This document shows, in pieces, positions 58,385-64,000 of a stretch of 64,000 nucleotides of DNA; position 1 is the stretch's first letter; each line of letters begins with the position of its first letter. Source of the stretch: Symsagittifera roscoffensis. Taxonomy: Eukaryota; Xenacoelomorpha; Acoela; Convolutidae. The notes under the pieces were generated by a model that was given only the letters and a program-made list of their open reading frames with translations, was not told the DNA's origin and searched no databases. The stretch covers positions 96,525,705 through 96,589,704 of the forward strand of contig NC_087062.1 of the NCBI RefSeq assembly GCF_963678635.1, given 5' to 3'. Made by a program: the position numbers and the translations under genes.

Positions 58385-59812
58385 TCAGATTATGTTTGGG
58401 ACCCCGAATGGTCTCATCCCGCATTTATAAGCTTCCCACAATCAATCTCAAGTCAAGCAATAGGTACAATATCTTACATAAGAGATTATGTAAGAGTAAT
58501 ACCCTTAACCATTGATGCAACACCATTAAACTATAATACATTCTTACCCGATACACAAAATAATAGTTTAAACTCTACAGTCATACACAACGAAAACCTC
58601 AATGGAACTAGGAATCTTACTCAACAAGATATCCAGACACCATCACACTTCATAAATGAAGAAATTGTACACACAACAACTACACAACAAAGTATTTCAC
58701 CAATACGCCCAAATTTAACAACACCAAGAAATACAAATCCTTCACAAACACAAGTAACCTTACAATCAGCCGTTAAACCTTCGGTTGCTCCAAAATATTC
58801 ACATATGGATTACCAAACATATAGACCCATGACAATACCATCAAAATCACGCAAAACATTCAATAAAAATAACTTTGCAGACCACAATTATAATTATACA
58901 CATCCATCAAACACAAATTACCAACCACGAAGAAATTTTAACCAATATACAAAATCTCGAAACTGGGATAACCCAACGGCCCAATATAATTCAAAAAATT
59001 TCCAAACAAATCCTCCACAGGATCACAGTGAAAATTACCCATTTTTTCAACAAAATAAAAATAAAAAACAAACATCTTATCAAATGGATTACTTATCCTC
59101 AGATGATGATTTTTTACAACCAGACATATTTGCACCATATACTCAAGAATATCGTGGACAAGGAATAGAGAAAACACGTACAAATCATAGGAATTTTTCT
59201 CCACAACCAATAGATGCACAATATCAACAACCAATTCAACAACAAAATCCAATTAATACACAATCTTTTCAACCAATTCAACAACAAAATCCAATGATGG
59301 CACACTCGTATCAACCAACACAAATGCAAAATGAAATACCACTCCCATATTATCTCCAACAACATGAAATAACAAGAAACCAACTTTCAAATTTTTCTCA
59401 AATGCCAAATGCAGCAGAATCATTACAAATGACAATGAATCCATACCTCATGGGTGGATCATCAATAACATCAAACAAACCTTTAATGGTTTTCACAGGA
59501 ACAGACCCTGAATACTCTGTAGAAGATTATTTAAATGCAGTAACAGCAAACTTGATTTTAAACATTGGACCTGAACCAATCAATACGCCACTACATCAAA
59601 ACTGGATACATCGACGCACAGCGTTGATACAAACAACCTTAGATGGCGCAGCCCAAAAATGGTTTTCAGTACTACCTCTAGAAATAAAATCAAACTGGAA
59701 AGATTTACACAAGAATTTTCAAAAATGTTTGACTCCGAAAGAAACAAACAACAACAAAGAGTTTTATGTAATGAAATTCGCAGATTACCAAGCGAAAACA
59801 TCAAGCAATTAG
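58385..59812 (+). CDS. Gag core frame of the second retrotransposon
   Basis: In the same frame as the previous entry; the first ATG is 58805 (MDYQTYRP). The first two thirds are Gln/Asn/Pro-rich, with repeats of IQQQNP. From about 59480 it has a retrotransposon Gag signature: MVFTGTDPEYSVEDYLNAV, then RTALIQTTLDGAAQKWFSVLP and the SNWKDLHKNF helix. Gag similarity then continues in the frame one base back (from about 59720), so the last 30 or so codons here are out of frame. A one-base loss is the simplest cause. Confidence 0.7.
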   Translation, partial: SDYVWDPEWSHPAFISFPQSISSQAIGTISYIRDYVRVIPLTIDATPLNYNTFLPDTQNNSLNSTVIHNENLNGTRNLTQQDIQTPSHFINEEIVHTTTTQQSISPIRPNLTTPRNTNPSQTQVTLQSAVKPSVAPKYSHMDYQTYRPMTIPSKSRKTFNKNNFADHNYNYTHPSNTNYQPRRNFNQYTKSRNWDNPTAQYNSKNFQTNPPQDHSENYPFFQQNKNKKQTSYQMDYLSSDDDFLQPDIFAPYTQEYRGQGIEKTRTNHRNFSPQPIDAQYQQPIQQQNPINTQSFQPIQQQNPMMAHSYQPTQMQNEIPLPYYLQQHEITRNQLSNFSQMPNAAESLQMTMNPYLMGGSSITSNKPLMVFTGTDPEYSVEDYLNAVTANLILNIGPEPINTPLHQNWIHRRTALIQTTLDGAAQKWFSVLPLEIKSNWKDLHKNFQKCLTPKETNNNKEFYVMKFADYQAKTSSN

Positions 59813-62800
59813 CAGTAAGAATCGAAACACTAGTTCGAAAAGCATATTCACTAAATACACACGACTATAAAAATACAAAGATGACAGAAATCTTAATGAT
59901 GACCTTAACACCACAATTAAGGAAAATAGCAATAAAGAAGAGAGCATCCCATCCTTCCTCAATTCGAGAACCCGATTTAGATTTTAGAAAACTAGTAGAC
60001 AAACTAGAACAAGCAGAAATCACAATGAAACTAGAAGAAACGGAAAATCTGAAATTACAATACGTAAACAGAATTGAAACAACTTCCACTAATATTAATA
60101 ATATACAAGAATCAGATACAGACCTCGTTGAAAAAATTACTGAAATACTCAATATTTATGAAAAGAACCCAAACTTTAAAGGCAAACCATCTTTCAAAAA
60201 ATGGTGTAATTATTGCCGACGATACGGACATAGTATTTCCGAATGTAGACAAAAACAGCAAGATAGTCAGAATAAACCTCAAAAATATAAAGAACCAAAT
60301 AAGGCATTTTATCAATATATGAAGAAAGATCAAAATCTACCGAACAAAAATGTATATAGCAACAATAGTTCCGGAAAACCACTTCCGAACAATACAAGCT
60401 ATACAAGAAATCAATCCCCATATAACTCAAGTTATAGAGGAAGATCACCAGAACGAAGAAACACACAAAGTTCATCACAAAACCACTACAATAGACCAAA
60501 TAGTAGAAATAACTACTCCAGATCTAATTCAAACACAACACAGTTTGCTTCTAGATCTAATTCCCAATCACGAAATAGATACTATCAAAACAATCAATCA
60601 CGAAACTCATCATACAATAGAAATAGAAACTATTCCAATAATCGAAATAGAAGTTATTCAAACAATCGAAATCAATATTATCCAAATAACCGATCAAGGA
60701 ATAACTCATATAACAGACCAAACAACAATTATCAAAATAGATCGCGAAATAATTCACAAAACCGACATTCAAGTTATAATAATCGTTATAGAAATTATTC
60801 CCAATCACCACACCGGAATAATAATCACTATAATAACTCTAATAATCGTCACAGAAGTAGTACACCTAAACATCAAAGACAAATCAATCAAGTACAGTCT
60901 AACCCAGAAACAACATCAGACCCTCCAGGTATTGATGACACAGTAACTGATACGTTACAACTCAATCAAATAAACTGTACATCATCAGATTCAGAAAGTG
61001 ACACAGAAAACACTCTTTCTATCAATATGATAAAAGTCGAGAATGACTATGAATCTGTCATATATGAACAACCCTTATCATCACACATATATGAAAATCA
61101 ATCAGAATTTCTTCAAAATTATTACACTACACCCATAAATTCCACACCAACGACGCAAGAAACGAATGCAATAAATACTACAAAACAACCCAATCAAAAT
61201 GTCAAAACAAAATGCTTGAATACAAACCACATCTATCAAAATATACAAAAAGAACAACCCAAAGAAAAAATCTGGACAATACCATTTCTCTTAGAAAGCC
61301 CAAGAAACAAAGAATTTCAACCACCAGATCTTGAAATCGATTTTTTAATTGATTCAGGAGCAGAATCAAACATAATAAACATTCCCACATGGAATGAAAT
61401 AAAAACTTTACACCCAAAGCTAACGCCTCTTGAAACCTCTAGTAAACTAGCAACAGCACAAGGATCAACATTGATAAACTACGGGAGAATCCAATTATTT
61501 CTCCTCCCCACCAGAACAATGGAGCAAAGCAAAATTTTAAATAAGCCATTTAAACAAATATTCCATATCACTGATATTAAATATAATATCATTGGAATAC
61601 CATTTATTTCGAAGTATATACCAACAATTAACATACTAAATAGTAAAATATTAATCAAAGATAAGTATACAAAAACAAAAGAAACATCCTTAACATTTTT
61701 TCAAAGATTGAATAAACAACCACCATTCTTTTCAAAATTCTATCCGATATTTAACCAACAAAGAAAACACCTGAAACCACTATCAGGAAATATCTATAAT
61801 TTTTCAATTAAACAAGTTCACCAATATGATAAGGAACAAAACAAACAAAAATTTTATATGTCAGATTTTGAATTCAAACCTATTCATAAATTTTTCAAAA
61901 TCACAATCTCTTCAATAAAATATTTGAAAAATTCGAATTCAGATATTATTTCCTTACATGTTTATAACAACACACCTTACCAAGTAACATTACCTTTAGG
62001 ACTTTTAGGATATTGTGAAACCAACGCTACAATATCACCAATACACGAAAAAGCCTATCGCGTAAATAATATACTCCAATTATTAGATATTTGCCAATCT
62101 ACAATTCTTAATGAAGAATTATCGATAAACAACATAATAAATCACGAAAACAGAAATACGGATTACTTCACCAAAACTCCATATTTCAAACCTACATTCA
62201 ACATCAGTAACTACACAGAAGACCAACAGAAATTTTTAACAATGTTTAATTTCCAACATTCACAAATAACACAAGACGAATTCGAAAAGTTAGCCAAACA
62301 GCTAATTAAATATTCATCAGTCTATGCAACATCAAAATTCGATGTTGGCAAAATCAGTTCATCACGCCATCTCCCATTAAAACCAGACGCAGTTTTCAAA
62401 AAACAGAGAGCAAGTAAAGTACCAATTCACTTACATGATAAAGTAAACAGATTACTCGATATTTTAGAACAATACAACATTATATCACCAGTAAACAAAG
62501 AAGAACAACCAAAAGGCAACATGTTTATCAACCCCGTTATTATTCTAGCTAAAGGAGAATCATTAAAAATCGTTCTCGATGCTAGATACCTCAATTCACT
62601 TATTGATGAATCAAAATGTAATTGGCCCATCGAACCAATACAAGTAATTTTAACAAAAATAAACGGCAAGTACTTTACAACCGCCGATATGAATAGTGCA
62701 TACAATCAAATGCCACTAGATGAACAATCACGACGTTTAACACAATTTGTTATCGGAAACCAACAATATGAATTCAACCGCTTATTCTATGGAATATCCA

Positions 62801-64000
62801 TAGGACCAGCAGCATTTTCAGCTTTTATGTGCAAAATTTTTAGACCACTAATACTCAAGAAAAACGCAATCACCTATCTAGACGATGTTTTTATGCAATC
62901 ACAAACAAAAGACGAAATGTTCAATGTTTTAGAAAAATATCACCAAATACTTCAGAACGAAAATCTGAAGGCAGCACCCGATAAATCACACTTCTTTTTG
63001 ACAAGAGTTAAATTCTTAGGACATAATATAGAAAGAAAAACAATCACTCCACTGAAATCACGCATTGACGCTATTCAAAAACTTCAACCGCCAACAAATA
63101 AAAAGAAAATCCAAGAATTTCTTGGAATGTTAAACTTTTTAAGTAAATATGTTTATAAAATGCAATTATATCTACGACCATTTTACAACATACTTAGACA
63201 ACAAAATAATTTTGAATGGAATACAGAACATCAAGCACGATTTGAAGAAATAAAGAAACTTTTAACTGAACAAATTTCAAACACAATTCCAGACCCTGAT
63301 CAACCATTTTATGCAATGTGCGATGCTTCGAACTTTGGCATCGGCGCAGCACTATTACAATCACATAATGGTACAAATAAAATGAATCTGATATCAGCAA
63401 ATTCCCGATTATTCACTCAAGCAGAGCTAAGACTCTCAACTCTAATGAGAGAATGTACAGCCATAATATATACACTGACAGAATATGAATTTCTGATACT
63501 TGGATCAAAACATCCCACAGTTTTATTCACAGACCATAAACCAATCATTTTTCTCTTCACACAGAAATCTAACCCAAACCACCGCATTTACAGATTTCAA
63601 CTAATTCTAATGAAATTTCCAAACTTACATATAGTTTGGACCGCAGGAAAATATCTTGCATTACCAGATACCTTAAGTCGAAATAAACCACCTGAATTAC
63701 TTACACGAAAAACAACAGTTGAAATACCCAAAAACATAAAATTCTACCTTGCAGAAAACGAAACATCACCCCGATTAGAATGCAAATATGCAGTGAAAAC
63801 TGATATTGAACAATCACAAATAAATAGTTTACAACATTTCCCACTTTATTTAGATTGTCAAAATAATCATTATGAAGTTGACCTACTTGGAACATCAACT
63901 TTCAAACCAATCCCATATTCTCAATGGATAAAAAATAACACCCAACAAAAACGAACAAAACAACACCAAACTAAAAAAGACCATTTTCCACTAATAGAAA
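59575..64000 (+). CDS. Gag end and Pol of the second retrotransposon, open at window end
   Basis: Open for 4426 bases without a stop. In order: the end of the Gag core (EIRRLPSENIKQLAVRIETL near 59780), a classical CX2CX4HX4C knuckle at 60205-60246, an Asn/Arg/Tyr/Ser-rich low-complexity segment (60540-60860), a retropepsin with IDSGAESNI at 61348, RT with TTADMNSAYNQMPL, LFYGISIGPAAF and YLDD at 62875-62886, a connection, and RNase H with CDASNFGIGAALL at 63319 and TDHKPIIFL. Integrase should follow outside the window. Translation presumably enters by frameshift from the gag frame. Codons are strongly A-rich. Confidence 0.9.

Larger units (their letters stand above)
55246..64000 (+). mobile_element. 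Second Ty3-type LTR retrotransposon, runs off the window
   Basis: LTR, primer site, long leader, gag and pol in Ty3 order, all on the plus strand and strikingly A-rich. Integrase and the 3' LTR would lie beyond 64000. Its LTR family is also at positions 1-105. The coding part has one in-frame stop and one frame change within gag, but pol is open for more than 4.4 kb. Confidence 0.9.

Overview
This is a piece of an animal (invertebrate) nuclear genome. It has AT-rich noncoding DNA, spliceosomal introns with recognisable donor and acceptor sites, metazoan-type genes (a sorbitol dehydrogenase end, short-chain dehydrogenases, a TIR-like/TPR protein), Ty3-type LTR retrotransposons and many small hAT-type DNA transposons. 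Nothing bacterial or phage-like is present. I cannot name the species.

Layout. 1-105 is the end of an LTR. 128-941 holds a decayed array of an unrecognised 48-residue repeat. 1170-1894 carries the last two exons of sorbitol dehydrogenase, joined over a GC-AG intron. 1895-8061 is repeat-rich noncoding DNA. 8580-17109 (minus strand) is the best host gene: four phase-compatible exons encoding a predicted 632-residue protein with a TIR-like domain (SHAW and WCxxE motifs) followed by kinesin-light-chain-like TPRs. Its introns are full of transposons. 17110-21331 has a possible promoter, a 42-bp minisatellite and two well-bounded MITEs.

The centre is a very large interrupted inverted repeat. Positions 21332-31225 reappear in reverse complement at 35493-54039, around a 4-kb spacer and a 200-N assembly gap. 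Each arm carries a cluster of short-chain dehydrogenase paralogues (one intact, one pseudogene, one incomplete), nested hAT elements, a retropepsin-containing retroelement fragment and an unassigned exon-like open frame. The arms differ by tandem-array lengths, small changes, and one 8.3-kb Ty3/gypsy element (41327-49627) present only in the right arm at a clean 4-bp target duplication. That element contains an in-frame 2193-bp tandem duplication of its RNase H-integrase region. The arms look like either a real palindrome or two haplotypes joined head to head at the gap.

54040-55245 is AT-rich and featureless. From about 55246 to the window end lies a second, A-rich LTR retrotransposon: LTR, long leader, gag frames broken by one stop and one frame change, and a pol frame still open at 64000. 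Its LTR end is the same family as positions 1-105.

No single operon-like system is present. The TIR-like/TPR gene is the most interesting host gene. The palindrome and the recent rearrangements in its right arm are the most interesting structures.
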